From Algoriphagus litoralis (GTDB taxonomy: Bacteria; Bacteroidota; Bacteroidia; Cytophagales; Cyclobacteriaceae), in the NCBI RefSeq assembly GCF_003259255.1, contig NZ_QGOL01000002.1, positions 248,001-312,000 of the forward strand: a DNA stretch of 64,000 bases. Reading direction: 5' to 3'. Positions 1-8,099 of the stretch are shown piece by piece. The translations under genes and the position numbers were made by a program. Numbering within the stretch: position 1 is the first letter of the stretch; each line of letters opens with the position of its first letter. The notes beneath the pieces are model-generated. The model was not told where the DNA came from. It was given only the letters and a program-made list of their open reading frames with translations, and ran no database searches.

Positions 1-1
1 G

Positions 2-853
2 AGTTTTGGTCCAGATCAAACTGGCAATGGCTTTACCCATGCAGCTAACCTAAAGTATGCTAGCGGAAATATGACCTGGAGTTGGCAACATGAATATGTA
101 TCTGAAAACTATACCGCTGAAGTAGGCTTTGTACCACGTAAAGGATATTTCAAAGTCAACCCATTTGTGGGTTATCGTTGGTTTCCAAAGAGTGAAAAGA
201 TATTGAGTCATGGCCCCGATGTGAGTTCTACGCTTTTTTATAACACACTTGGTGTTCACACTGATAATAATTCATTCCTGTCCTACTCGGTGAGGTTCAG
301 AAGCCAGAGTAATTTGACCACTTTCCTGATTTATGACTTCGTCAAGCTGCAGGCCCCGTTTGATCCGACCAATTCTGGAAATGAAAAATTGCCTGTGGGT
401 TCAGATCATTTCGCGTACAGCTGGAGAACAGAATATACCTCTAAACCACAAAGCATTTTCACCTATGGATTCTCGACCCGATTGGGTGGATATTATGCAG
501 ATGGGGAGTTGTATAGTGTGAGTACAGATCTGGGATATCGATTTCAGCCTTACGTGAGCTTTGCGCTGAATACTACTTACAACCAAATTATTCTTCCTCA
601 GCCCTGGGGAAAGACAGATTTTTGGTTGGTCGGTCCGCGAATCGATGTCACGATGACGAATACGCTCTTCTTCACAGCTTTTGTCCAATACAATGAACAA
701 ATCGATAATATTAATCTGAATACACGTTTTCAGTGGCGCTTTAAGCCCGCTTCAGATTTGTTTATTGTCTACACGGATAACTATCTGCCCGATCCCTTCA
801 ATGTGAAGAATAGATCCGTTGTCCTGAAATTTACCTACTGGTGGAATGTGTAG
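2..853 (+). CDS. DUF5916-like outer-membrane protein, C-terminal part only
   Basis: The frame is open from the left edge to the TAG at 851-853, so this is the C-terminal ~283 residues of a larger protein and the true start lies outside the window. The visible part is beta-rich with many alternating aromatic residues (EVGFVPRKGYF, VGYRWFP). It ends in repeated amphipathic strands and a last segment FKPASDLFIVYTDNYL followed by a short tail. That pattern fits the C-terminal barrel-like region of DUF5916 proteins, which in Bacteroidota are large exported proteins with an N-terminal CBM9-like domain. The assignment rests on recalled family pattern (GFVPR and the terminal strand). A substrate cannot be named. 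An internal ATG at 71 is not a credible start because coding character continues upstream of it. Confidence 0.6.
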   Translation, partial: SFGPDQTGNGFTHAANLKYASGNMTWSWQHEYVSENYTAEVGFVPRKGYFKVNPFVGYRWFPKSEKILSHGPDVSSTLFYNTLGVHTDNNSFLSYSVRFRSQSNLTTFLIYDFVKLQAPFDPTNSGNEKLPVGSDHFAYSWRTEYTSKPQSIFTYGFSTRLGGYYADGELYSVSTDLGYRFQPYVSFALNTTYNQIILPQPWGKTDFWLVGPRIDVTMTNTLFFTAFVQYNEQIDNINLNTRFQWRFKPASDLFIVYTDNYLPDPFNVKNRSVVLKFTYWWNV

Positions 854-941
854 TTTCTTGAGGCTTTTTGATTTTCTGCATTCTAAAATTATCCTATGAT
901 TAAATCAATTTGATGTACTATTATTTACAGATTATTCTGAA

Positions 942-969
942 TTGTTTTACAAATAAGATTTTAAATTTG
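942..969 (+). promoter_or_regulatory. Bacteroidota-type promoter upstream of the 993 lipoprotein gene
   Basis: TTG at 942-944, then 17 bases, then TAAATTTG at 962-969. This matches the Bacteroidota consensus TTG-N17/19-TAnnTTTG. The predicted start of transcription is near 975, 18 bases before the ATG at 993. Not tested experimentally. Confidence 0.6.
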
Positions 970-992
970 GTATAATCTTATTCCACCAACTT

Positions 993-1727
993 ATGAAAAA
1001 GCAAAACATTCTAATCGCAGCAGCATTCTTGGCTGCTTATTCCTGCAAACCCTCAGAACCAGAAGTGGTAGAAGTACCGGTTGAGGTCGTCGAAGAAGTT
1101 ATGGTTGAAGAGGTTGTTTGGGTGGTCGACGAGCACCACATCAACGAAATGCCTGTTACCACGCATCCAACCGCTACGCCACGAATTAAAAAAGATCCTG
1201 CCACTAAAGCTCCTGTCCGGGATACCACCACCGTCCACGAAGATGTTCCATATACTCCGATGCCTTCTACTGAGATCTTATTGGCAGTATCTACATCCCC
1301 AGACGTAGAACCAATAGCTCCCGTGGCTGGTGAGGAGTTGATCATTCCGCTGGATGAGACTCAGACCGTTCAGTCTTTTGGTAAAAAAGGTCAGGCAACA
1401 GGAGCTGTACAGGTGGTAACCAACTCAACAACAGGGGAGATTGATCATATTATTTTTGAAGATAAACATCACAAAGACTACTATGATGTACAGGCAGGTA
1501 TGAGCGTGAAAGAGGTGAAAAAACTGAGAAAAGAAATGAAACACATGGTCCATAAAGGCCAGGTGTTTTTCTACAGTGATGATTCCAATATCATGTATTT
1601 GTTGGATGTGAAATACTCCGATGGAACCGAAATCGTAACGTCTGATATTGATGAAAGTCTAGTGACCGCAGTAGTGTGGAAGGATAAAAAACACAAAGAT
1701 CATCCAAAGCATAATGCAAAAAAGTAA
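993..1727 (+). CDS. Acidic/valine-rich lipoprotein, unknown function
   Basis: A 244-residue protein with a short lipoprotein signal peptide: the lipobox is AAYSC with Cys18 as the predicted lipidated residue. Residues ~22-45 are almost entirely Glu and Val (repeated VEVPVEVVEEV-type units). A Pro/Thr-rich linker follows, and then a compact basic/acidic C-terminal domain from ~125 with several His and Lys clusters (EDKHHKDYY, KHKDHPKHNAKK). No known domain was recognised. The gene stands alone between a promoter match and a strong terminator, so it is probably monocistronic. The low-complexity N-terminal stretch looks like a spacer holding the folded C-terminal domain away from the membrane (inference). 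Confidence 0.75.
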   Translation: MKKQNILIAAAFLAAYSCKPSEPEVVEVPVEVVEEVMVEEVVWVVDEHHINEMPVTTHPTATPRIKKDPATKAPVRDTTTVHEDVPYTPMPSTEILLAVSTSPDVEPIAPVAGEELIIPLDETQTVQSFGKKGQATGAVQVVTNSTTGEIDHIIFEDKHHKDYYDVQAGMSVKEVKKLRKEMKHMVHKGQVFFYSDDSNIMYLLDVKYSDGTEIVTSDIDESLVTAVVWKDKKHKDHPKHNAKK

Positions 1728-1734
1728 AACTAAA

Positions 1735-1764
1735 AGGGCTGTCAACTAAATGACGGCCCTTTTT
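1735..1764. terminator. Bidirectional rho-independent terminator
   Basis: A 10-bp stem, agggctgtca / tgacggccct, with one G-T pair and a 6-base loop. It is followed by TTTT on the plus strand and preceded by AAAA, so it can serve both the 993 gene and the convergent PNPOx-like gene, whose stop overlaps its edge. Confidence 0.85.
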
Positions 1765-2332
1765 ATGGTACTAGCCTTTGGCCTGCCCAGCTATTAGTTT
1801 TGGAATAGGATATTTTTAAATGGTTCGTTCCATTCAACTGCAAGACTTCGATGGAATCTGGAATGATTTTCAAAACCGTAAACTGGTGGGCATCGCCAGA
1901 TTCCGTCCAATCAAATGCCTCCTTAAACTCCTGAATCGGCGTACTCGGAGCTAAAGTAGAAGAGTACGCTTTCTTGGCTTCTCCCTGGACTTGGAGCCAA
2001 TTCCTTTGGCTTAGCTCATTCTGATGATGGACCTCTGTTCTTGCCTTGATCCGAACCTGAACTCGCTTACTCGGATGGTAAAAATGAAGCGATGCAGCTG
2101 GATTTGTGATCAGCTCGGCGACTTTCTCCGAGCGAAAATCCGTGAAAATGTAAAAATCTAATTCCTTGCTTACCGATCTGACCACGACTGTCCGAATCTC
2201 AGGGCCAGTCTTTCCAATCGTACCAAGATTGGTGTACCGAAAAGGATGCTTTGGATCTAAAGCCCCGCGATGCAGTTCGTGGACCAAGGATTGCCAGATT
2301 TCAGTGAGGGATTCGTTTTCGGAGAAAAGCAT
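1763..2332 (-). CDS. Pyridoxamine 5'-phosphate oxidase family flavoprotein
   Basis: A 189-residue protein with the split-barrel FMN-binding pattern of PNPOx-like proteins. The motifs are TVVVRSV, then FTDFRSEKVAEL, NPAASLHFYHPSKRVQVRIKA, and a C-terminal WAGQRLVP. The C-terminal W..QRL.P tail resembles that of PdxH and its relatives, where it lines the PLP/FMN site. It is somewhat shorter and more divergent than canonical PdxH (~210-215 residues), so it may not be the biosynthetic enzyme. It is translationally coupled to the upstream CPXCG gene: the last A of that gene's TAA is the first base of this ATG (TAATG). Confidence 0.8.
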   Translation of the reverse strand: MLFSENESLTEIWQSLVHELHRGALDPKHPFRYTNLGTIGKTGPEIRTVVVRSVSKELDFYIFTDFRSEKVAELITNPAASLHFYHPSKRVQVRIKARTEVHHQNELSQRNWLQVQGEAKKAYSSTLAPSTPIQEFKEAFDWTESGDAHQFTVLKIIPDSIEVLQLNGTNHLKISYSKTNSWAGQRLVP

Positions 2333-2514
2333 TATTGATCGATAGAATTTGCTTCGAAATATACCAACTCGCTGACTTCAAATTCCAGATTGATTTGGAT
2401 GGGATTGCAGCACACTTCGCAATCTTCAATATAGTCTTGATGGGAAACTGATGGATCCAAAAGCATGGAAATCTCCTGAAAGCAATGTGGGCATGTGAAG
2501 AAGTGTTCGTGCAT
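2332..2514 (-). CDS. CPXCG-motif cysteine-rich small protein
   Basis: A 60-residue protein with CPHCF near the N-terminus and DCEVCCNPI in the middle, the two cysteine pairs of the CPXCG family of small zinc-ribbon-like proteins. Its length and the pattern YIEDCEVCC are typical. Function is unknown in the family; zinc binding is inferred from the four cysteines. It overlaps the start of the PNPOx-like gene by one base, so the two are probably one operon. Confidence 0.8.
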   Translation of the reverse strand: MHEHFFTCPHCFQEISMLLDPSVSHQDYIEDCEVCCNPIQINLEFEVSELVYFEANSIDQ

Positions 2515-2612
2515 ACTTGAAAAACCTAAAGCCCAGAATTTGGTTTATTCTTTCTTGTCTAAATAGCCTAGAAATTTGTTTTTTGGATTAATTCACGGGG
2601 CATTCATCCTTA

Positions 2613-3728
2613 TCATTCTCTAGTTGAAAATAGGTTTAAATCAACTCCTAGAGATAGTAAATCCGCTTCATTAGAAGAGCCGAAAAACACCTCCGACTTG
2701 ATTTTTATCAATCGATTTAAAAAAATGTCGACTCCAATTTTGTTTTTGTTATTGATTAAAATGTCTTTTTTTGGATCCGCGAAAACAAGCCTTCCATAGT
2801 AAATCCGTATAGGATTATCAGCCGACCCTAAAAGCATGCCTGAGTTTATAAAAAAACTTTCATTGGTAATAAATCGACTTTCACTATTTCTGGATATAAA
2901 GCTATAAATATCATAGGATATGAAAAATCCACTATTTTGTTGAGTCCATTTATTAAATCTTTTAACTCGAAAGTTCATATAAAATTCTAGATCTACAGGA
3001 AAAAGGTTGCCTAAAAAACTAACCCCAAGTGTACTCCCAAAATCTACTAAAGGAGTTCTTTCCATGTTTTTATAGGTCACCACTTGAGAACTTCCATCTT
3101 CTTTTATTTTTATATCTTTATTGAATTTGATTTTTTCATATGTTGAGAACCATTCGTTGGCTTTTCCTTCTTTTTTGATCAGTTCTGTAAATCCTGAGTC
3201 CTTCAAAACCAACATTTCATCAATCTCACCTAAATAAAATTTGATTTCAAGCATCTCTCTAAAGTATGTAAATGTCACCTCATGCCGATAAATTGGTAAA
3301 ACCAATCCATCTACAGACTTGTATCGTGTCTCATTTCGCTCTGAAACGATCAATTCATTTGTCTCAGGGCGGAAGTTTAATGCATAAGATCCATTTTCAA
3401 GATCTAAGTTGACGTTACCCAAGACTGTAAAAAATGGATCGATGTCTTTCTCAAATCCTTCAAAAGTTTCAAATTTGATGATATTGAGTGAGGTTAAGGA
3501 TATTTTTTTTTCATCGCCAATAAACACGTTTAAGGTGTCATTTACTCGTCTAAGTTGATTGTTTGTTTCATCGTAAGATTTATCAAAAAATTTATAATCA
3601 ATTTTTCCTTTGTCTTCTCTACTGTTTTTGAGAGTTGAAACAGTTATTTTGGGATTTGTGTCTTGTGAGTATCCATTTACACTAGCTAAAAATAATAGTA
3701 CAGCGAAAATAAGTTTAATTTCTTTCAT
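2613..3728 (-). CDS. Exported beta-rich protein in ECF sigma operon
   Basis: 371 residues with an N-terminal signal peptide (LIFAVLLFLASVNG, cleavage near GYSQ). There are no lipobox and no internal membrane helix. The sequence is beta-rich throughout. From about residue 225 it shows alternating hydrophobic/aromatic strands (GSTLGVSFLGNLF, LEFYMNFRVKRF, SGFFISYDIYSF, IRIYYGRLVF) that could form a small outer-membrane barrel. No family was recognised. It is the third gene of the sigma operon, and its start overlaps the preceding gene by 14 bases. It may be the output or sensory arm of the system; this is inference from context. Confidence 0.7.
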   Translation of the reverse strand: MKEIKLIFAVLLFLASVNGYSQDTNPKITVSTLKNSREDKGKIDYKFFDKSYDETNNQLRRVNDTLNVFIGDEKKISLTSLNIIKFETFEGFEKDIDPFFTVLGNVNLDLENGSYALNFRPETNELIVSERNETRYKSVDGLVLPIYRHEVTFTYFREMLEIKFYLGEIDEMLVLKDSGFTELIKKEGKANEWFSTYEKIKFNKDIKIKEDGSSQVVTYKNMERTPLVDFGSTLGVSFLGNLFPVDLEFYMNFRVKRFNKWTQQNSGFFISYDIYSFISRNSESRFITNESFFINSGMLLGSADNPIRIYYGRLVFADPKKDILINNKNKIGVDIFLNRLIKIKSEVFFGSSNEADLLSLGVDLNLFSTRE

Positions 3729-4383
3729 TTGATTCTTTCTTTATGGATTGAAAAACTGAATTGGGTAAGGTAGTTGTCGAGGCTTGTACTCTTCCTACAT
3801 TCAACTCATTCAACAGGTCAAATTTTTGAACTAATACGATTTGATCTGCAGATTTATCTTTATCTAGTTTTGCTAGGCTTTTTTGGAGATGTAATGCTGC
3901 CGGACTTAGCATTTTTGGATTTTCATCTTTTTCCTCAAGCTCTTTAATCAAATGAACTTGATTTTTCAAATTACTAGTTTCCATTAGCGGCTTTGATTTT
4001 TCATTACTAATTATCTCTTCAGAAACATCAAATTTTTCCAAATCTGGTTTTTCTTTATTTTCTATTTCAACAGGTTTCGCTTTCGAAATTGAAAATGTTG
4101 GCCTTTCAAATTTTAGATCAAAATTCACTTCTTTCTTTGATCGACCAGTTACCAATTGACTATCGTCAAGTAGAATTTCTTTACTATCTCCAAAAAGGAA
4201 AAGGCTAAGCAAAAGCGCTACACTTGCCGCAGCAATCCAAAAGAACATGGCTTTAGGTAAATGCTGTTCTTTCTTAGTTTCGATTTTGTTCCAAACAACA
4301 TCTGCTCTGAACTCCAACCCCTTGGGGAATTGGACTTCCTGGTCAATATTCTTTATCGGTTTAAGAGGCATGATTCCATCCAT
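3715..4383 (-). CDS. Single-pass membrane protein, probable anti-sigma partner
   Basis: 222 residues with one clear transmembrane segment at about residues 44-64 (MFFWIAAASVALLLSLFLFG). The cytoplasmic N-terminus is ~43 residues. The charged, Lys/Glu-rich periplasmic part has low complexity. It overlaps the 3' end of the sigma gene by 23 bases and the next gene's start by 14 bases. A short cytoplasmic head, one helix and a periplasmic tail directly behind an ECF sigma gene is the usual layout of membrane anti-sigma factors. However, no HxxxCxxC zinc anti-sigma motif is present, so the role is inferred from position only. Confidence 0.65.
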   Translation of the reverse strand: MDGIMPLKPIKNIDQEVQFPKGLEFRADVVWNKIETKKEQHLPKAMFFWIAAASVALLLSLFLFGDSKEILLDDSQLVTGRSKKEVNFDLKFERPTFSISKAKPVEIENKEKPDLEKFDVSEEIISNEKSKPLMETSNLKNQVHLIKELEEKDENPKMLSPAALHLQKSLAKLDKDKSADQIVLVQKFDLLNELNVGRVQASTTTLPNSVFQSIKKESNERN

Positions 4384-4900
4384 TTTTAATGATTATTGCC
4401 TTCATAGCGGCTTTTGCTTTGCTTAATTGGGATTTGGATGTCCCAACTGAAATACCCAGTTTATCAGCAATTTCAGGGTGTGAATAACCTTCAATTTCAA
4501 ATAGGTTGAATACGGTTCTGTAGCCTTCAGGTAATTTTAAGATTAAAGTAAAAAGCTCATCTGCGGATAATTTTTCGATTACAGTCTCCCCAGTAGTTTC
4601 AATATTTTCATCAGATTCTATCATCATTGGAGCTTTGTTTTGCTTTCTGAGAAACATCAGACATTCATTGACCAAGATCCGTTTGAGCCAAGATTCAAAG
4701 GATTTTGATTCCCTATTTTCGAATGAGGAAAGTGAATCGAATGCTTTTACAAATCCATTGCTTAGGATTTCCTCAGCATCTTCTTGAATTCTGACATATC
4801 TCAGGCAAAGAGCATACATCCTTCGACCGAAGCGGTCGTATAGCTCGCGTTGGGCTTTTTGATTCCCTTTCTTCGCCTGATTGATAATCTTGTCTTCCAA
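4361..4900 (-). CDS. RNA polymerase ECF sigma-70 factor
   Basis: 179 residues. Region 2 is at about residues 22-90 (LYDRFGRRMYALCLRYVRIQEDAEEILSNGFVKAF). Region 4 is at about 115-170 (LPEGYRTVFNLFEIEGYSHPEIADKLGISVGTSKSQLSKAK), with the DNA-binding helix-turn-helix. Length and both regions fit an ECF sigma factor of the Bacteroidota type. The only start consistent with the family N-terminus is a TTG at 4898-4900: upstream in frame there is a TGA (4925-4927) and no ATG or GTG in between. The two following genes overlap it, giving a sigma / membrane protein / exported protein operon. Confidence 0.9.
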   Translation of the reverse strand: MEDKIINQAKKGNQKAQRELYDRFGRRMYALCLRYVRIQEDAEEILSNGFVKAFDSLSSFENRESKSFESWLKRILVNECLMFLRKQNKAPMMIESDENIETTGETVIEKLSADELFTLILKLPEGYRTVFNLFEIEGYSHPEIADKLGISVGTSKSQLSKAKAAMKAIIIKNGWNHAS

Positions 4901-5060
4901 AAAGCTGTATTTATTTGCTGTTCCTCAATTAGATAAATGAAAATAGTTATTCAACGGTTGCCTTGGTATTTGAATAATTTTAAAAATTAATGGAGGATTG
5001 AAAATTTCTTCGATTAGGAATTGCCTATCTGAAAAAATTCCTACTAAATACCTCAGCTAA

Positions 5061-5168
5061 TTAATCAAAATTAGTCTTGGATCTACCCAAGTTTGGCCTA
5101 AAACCTATCCAGGAGACAATTTTGAAGTGATTCAATCTGGGAATTATCTGGAATGGATTAAGGCTTAA
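5061..5168 (+). pseudogene. Possible C-terminal gene remnant without start codon
   Basis: Between TAA at 5058-5060 and TAA at 5166-5168, 35 codons read like the end of a protein (QVWPKTYPGDN, then FEVIQSGNYLEWIKA before the stop). The residue mix is protein-like, with W, Y, G and P in a plausible context. There is no start codon, and no family was recognised. It could also be a chance open stretch. Confidence 0.25.
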
Positions 5169-5203
5169 AAAATGAAACCCCTGAAATAATACATTTCAGG
5201 GGT
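5164..5203 (-). terminator. Rho-independent terminator of clpB
   Basis: A perfect 11-bp stem, acccctgaaat (5177-5187) and atttcaggggt (5193-5203), with a 5-base loop. On the minus strand it is followed by TTTCATTTTTT. It lies 24 bases past the clpB stop. Confidence 0.85.
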
Positions 5204-5226
5204 CTTGAATCGTAATTTTTAGAGAA

Positions 5227-7848
5227 TTAAACCTCCACCGCAGCATCAATATTCTTGAAGTATACTTGCTTATCAGCATCCAAGTCTACCAATACGGCAG
5301 AATCATTTTTGATATAGCCGGAAAGTATCTGCTTGGATAGCTCATTGAGCACCAAGCGCTGCATGGTTCGCTTCAGTGGTCTTGCTCCGAAGTTCGGATC
5401 AAAACCCACCTCGCCTAAATAATCTAAAACCTCGGTTGTGGCCTCGATCTCGATATTTGCTTCGGCAAGACGTTTCTGGATTTCTCTCCACTGAATGTCG
5501 ACGATCTTTCGGATAATGTCTTTGCTCAGTGGCTCAAACATGATCGTTTCATCGATTCGATTCAGGAATTCAGGGCGCACGGCTTTTTTCAGCATTTCGT
5601 ACACTTCGACTTTGGTCTTTTCCAAGATCTCCTCTTTGTTCCAGTCCTCCATTTCTGCAAATCGCTCCTGAATCAAATGCGAGCCGATGTTGGTCGTCAG
5701 GATGATGATTGTATTCTTGAAGTTTGCCAATCGACCTTTGTTGTCAGTCAGTCGTCCATCATCCAATACCTGAAGCAGAATGTTGAACACGTCAGGATGT
5801 GCTTTTTCAATTTCATCCAGGAGAATCACAGAGTAAGGCTTTCTCCGCACCGCTTCAGTCAGCTGACCTCCTTCATCGTAGCCCACATAGCCCGGAGGTG
5901 CTCCTACCAGTCGGCTGACAGCGTGTCGCTCCTGATACTCAGACATGTCGATCCTCACCATAGCGTTTTCGTCGTTGAACAGGTATTCAGCCAAGGCTTT
6001 TGCAAGTTCTGTTTTACCCACACCCGTAGTTCCCATGAAGATAAAGCTACCAATTGGACGCTTTGGATCCTGAAGTCCGGCCCGGCTTCTGCGTACTGCA
6101 TCGGATAAGGCTGCAATTGCCTCCCGCTGACCTGCAACTCGTTTTCCAAGTTCGTCTTCAAGATGAAGTAGTTTCTCCCGCTCGGATTGGATCATTTTGG
6201 AAACTGGAATTCCAGTCCATTTCGAGACTACCGATGCAATATCTTCCTGATCCACTTCTTCTTTCAAAAGCGGGGAACCTGCCTGCATTTCTTCCAGTTG
6301 GCTTTTGAAGGATTCGAGTTTCTTTTCGGCATCCACGATTTTTCCGTACCGAATTTCAGCGACTTTGCCAAAATCTCCGGCGCGCTCGGCTTGTTCTGCT
6401 TCCAGTTTGAGCTTGTCAATCGCCTCTTTCTCTCTACGAATGCCCATGATGACGGCCTTTTCGCTTTCCCATTTGGCTTTTACATTTTGGCGTTTTTCTG
6501 AGAGTTCGGCAATTTCTTTACTCAGGACCGTTTCCTTATCCCGATTATTTTCTCGTCGGATCGCTTCCCGCTCGATCTCGAGCTGCATAATTCGTCTATT
6601 AAGCTCGTCCAATTCCTGAGGTAAAGAATCAATCTCCATTCTCAGCTTGGCAGCCGCTTCGTCCATCAAGTCAATGGCTTTGTCAGGAAGAAATCTATCC
6701 GAAATGTAGCGCTGCGAAAGCTCAACTGCTGCGATCACTGCATCGTCCTTGATTCTGACACCGTGGTGCAATTCGTATTTGTCTTTGATTCCACGAAGGA
6801 TCGAAATCGCATCTGCAGCATCCGGTTCGTCTACTATGACCGCTTGGAATCTTCGTTCGAGTGCTTTGTCTTTCTCGATGTATTTTTGGTACTCCTTAAG
6901 CGTAGTGGCTCCGATAGCATGGAGTTCACCTCGTGCCAAAGCCGGTTTAAGCAAGTTGGCCGCATCCATAGCACCTTCTCCACCGCCACCGGCACCGATC
7001 AGCGTGTGAATCTCGTCGATGAAGAGAATAATCTCTCCCTCTGCATCGGTGACTTCTTTGATGACGGCTTTCAGTCGTTCCTCAAACTCACCTTTGTATT
7101 TGGCTCCTGCCACCAACAACCCCATGTCTAGAGAGATCAGCGTTTTGGATTTCAGGTTTTCGGGCACGTCACCTGAGATGATCCGCTGAGCAAGTCCTTC
7201 TACAATAGCTGTTTTACCAACACCCGGTTCACCGAGTAAGATCGGATTGTTTTTGGTTCTTCTTGCGAGAATTTGCAGCACACGTCGGATTTCTTCATCG
7301 CGGCCAATAACTGGGTCGATTTTTCCCTTCTTGGCCAGATCGTTTAGGTTTTTGGAGTATTTCTCCAAAGCCCTGTATTTGCTTTCTGCGTTTGGATCTG
7401 TCACTTTATTTCCTTTTCTAAGTTCCTTGATTGCTTCGATCAGGGGCTTTTCAGCCAAACCCTGATTTTTGAGTAGTTGAGCGGTGGCATCGCTTCCTGC
7501 TAGAATCGCCAAAAGCAAGTGCTCAATGGATACGTATTCATCCCCAAAAGTTTTGAAGTAGTCTTTGGCTTTGGTCAAGACCTGATTTGCAGCATTCGAA
7601 AGATAGGGTTGCTGATTCCCTCCGCTGACTTTGGGGAGTTTTGCCAATTCCAGATCTAGCTTTTGATCGATTAGCTGTTTGTTTGTTCCCAGCTTTTTGA
7701 AGAGAAAATCTGTAACATTTTCATCTTCTACCAGAATTCCTTTCAGCAAATGTGCTGTCTCTATTGAAGGAGTTCCAGATCCAGTTGCCAGTTCGGCTGC
7801 TTTCTGGATCGCCTCCTGTGATTTGATAGTGAATTGTTTAAAGTCCAT
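5227..7848 (-). CDS. clpB: ATP-dependent disaggregase ClpB
   Basis: An 873-residue Hsp100 chaperone that works with DnaK to resolubilise aggregates in the cytoplasm. Domains in order: Clp N domain (~1-150); AAA1 with Walker A GEPGVGKT (~206-213) and Walker B ILFIDEIH; coiled-coil middle domain (~400-530, rich in Glu/Arg/Lys); AAA2 with GTTGVGKT (~606-613) and [14 protein letters not shown]; and the C-terminal small domain. The middle domain distinguishes it from ClpA/ClpC. An upstream in-frame ATG at 7881 would add 11 residues (MEQDNQ...). I prefer the ATG at 7848 because [17 protein letters not shown] aligns with the family start. It is transcribed alone, with its own terminator. Confidence 0.95.
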   Translation of the reverse strand: MDFKQFTIKSQEAIQKAAELATGSGTPSIETAHLLKGILVEDENVTDFLFKKLGTNKQLIDQKLDLELAKLPKVSGGNQQPYLSNAANQVLTKAKDYFKTFGDEYVSIEHLLLAILAGSDATAQLLKNQGLAEKPLIEAIKELRKGNKVTDPNAESKYRALEKYSKNLNDLAKKGKIDPVIGRDEEIRRVLQILARRTKNNPILLGEPGVGKTAIVEGLAQRIISGDVPENLKSKTLISLDMGLLVAGAKYKGEFEERLKAVIKEVTDAEGEIILFIDEIHTLIGAGGGGEGAMDAANLLKPALARGELHAIGATTLKEYQKYIEKDKALERRFQAVIVDEPDAADAISILRGIKDKYELHHGVRIKDDAVIAAVELSQRYISDRFLPDKAIDLMDEAAAKLRMEIDSLPQELDELNRRIMQLEIEREAIRRENNRDKETVLSKEIAELSEKRQNVKAKWESEKAVIMGIRREKEAIDKLKLEAEQAERAGDFGKVAEIRYGKIVDAEKKLESFKSQLEEMQAGSPLLKEEVDQEDIASVVSKWTGIPVSKMIQSEREKLLHLEDELGKRVAGQREAIAALSDAVRRSRAGLQDPKRPIGSFIFMGTTGVGKTELAKALAEYLFNDENAMVRIDMSEYQERHAVSRLVGAPPGYVGYDEGGQLTEAVRRKPYSVILLDEIEKAHPDVFNILLQVLDDGRLTDNKGRLANFKNTIIILTTNIGSHLIQERFAEMEDWNKEEILEKTKVEVYEMLKKAVRPEFLNRIDETIMFEPLSKDIIRKIVDIQWREIQKRLAEANIEIEATTEVLDYLGEVGFDPNFGARPLKRTMQRLVLNELSKQILSGYIKNDSAVLVDLDADKQVYFKNIDAAVEV

Positions 7849-8002
7849 TTTGGTAGTTAGTGGTTGATTGTCTTGCTCCATGGATCAAATCCTTCGCCAA
7901 TGCAAATAATCAGACAGAATGGCTGTAAATCAGTGGGTTTATGGGTAGAAAGTGGAAAAAGTGACATAATTAAGGCAATATATTTTTGCCAAATGACTTG
8001 AA

Positions 8003-8017
8003 GTCGCAATTTGCGAC
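8003..8017. repeat. Short palindrome upstream of clpB
   Basis: gtcgcaatttgcgac has perfect 7-bp arms around one central base. It lies about 155 bases upstream of the clpB start and 83 bases beyond the M19 dipeptidase stop. It may be a binding site or a scattered intergenic repeat unit. It does not match the CIRCE heat-shock operator. Confidence 0.45.
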
Positions 8018-8043
8018 CCTAAGAAAGTGCAGTCAAAAAGACC

Positions 8044-8076
8044 CAAAAAAACTCCTGGCCAATGTTGACCAGGAGT
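8044..8076 (-). terminator. Terminator of the M19 dipeptidase gene
   Basis: A stem actcctgg (8051-8058) / ccaggagt (8069-8076) with a 10-base loop. On the minus strand it is followed by a run of seven T. It sits 24 bases past the dipeptidase stop. Confidence 0.85.
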
Positions 8077-8099
8077 AGATAAATTTAAATTTCATTTAA

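Larger units (their letters stand above)
4901..5226. other. Intergenic region with clpB terminator and a possible coding remnant
   Basis: This 326-base stretch contains the upstream region of the ECF sigma gene, the clpB terminator (5164-5203) and a plus-strand open stretch (5061-5168) described as a pseudogene candidate. A TAnnTTTG match on the minus strand (TAATTTTG at 5066-5073) has its nearest TTG only 14 bases away, so I do not call it a promoter. Confidence 0.5.

Noticed and set aside
8003-8017. CIRCE heat-shock operator for clpB
   Set aside because: The palindrome has a one-base centre and does not match TTAGCACTC-N9-GAGTGCTAA.
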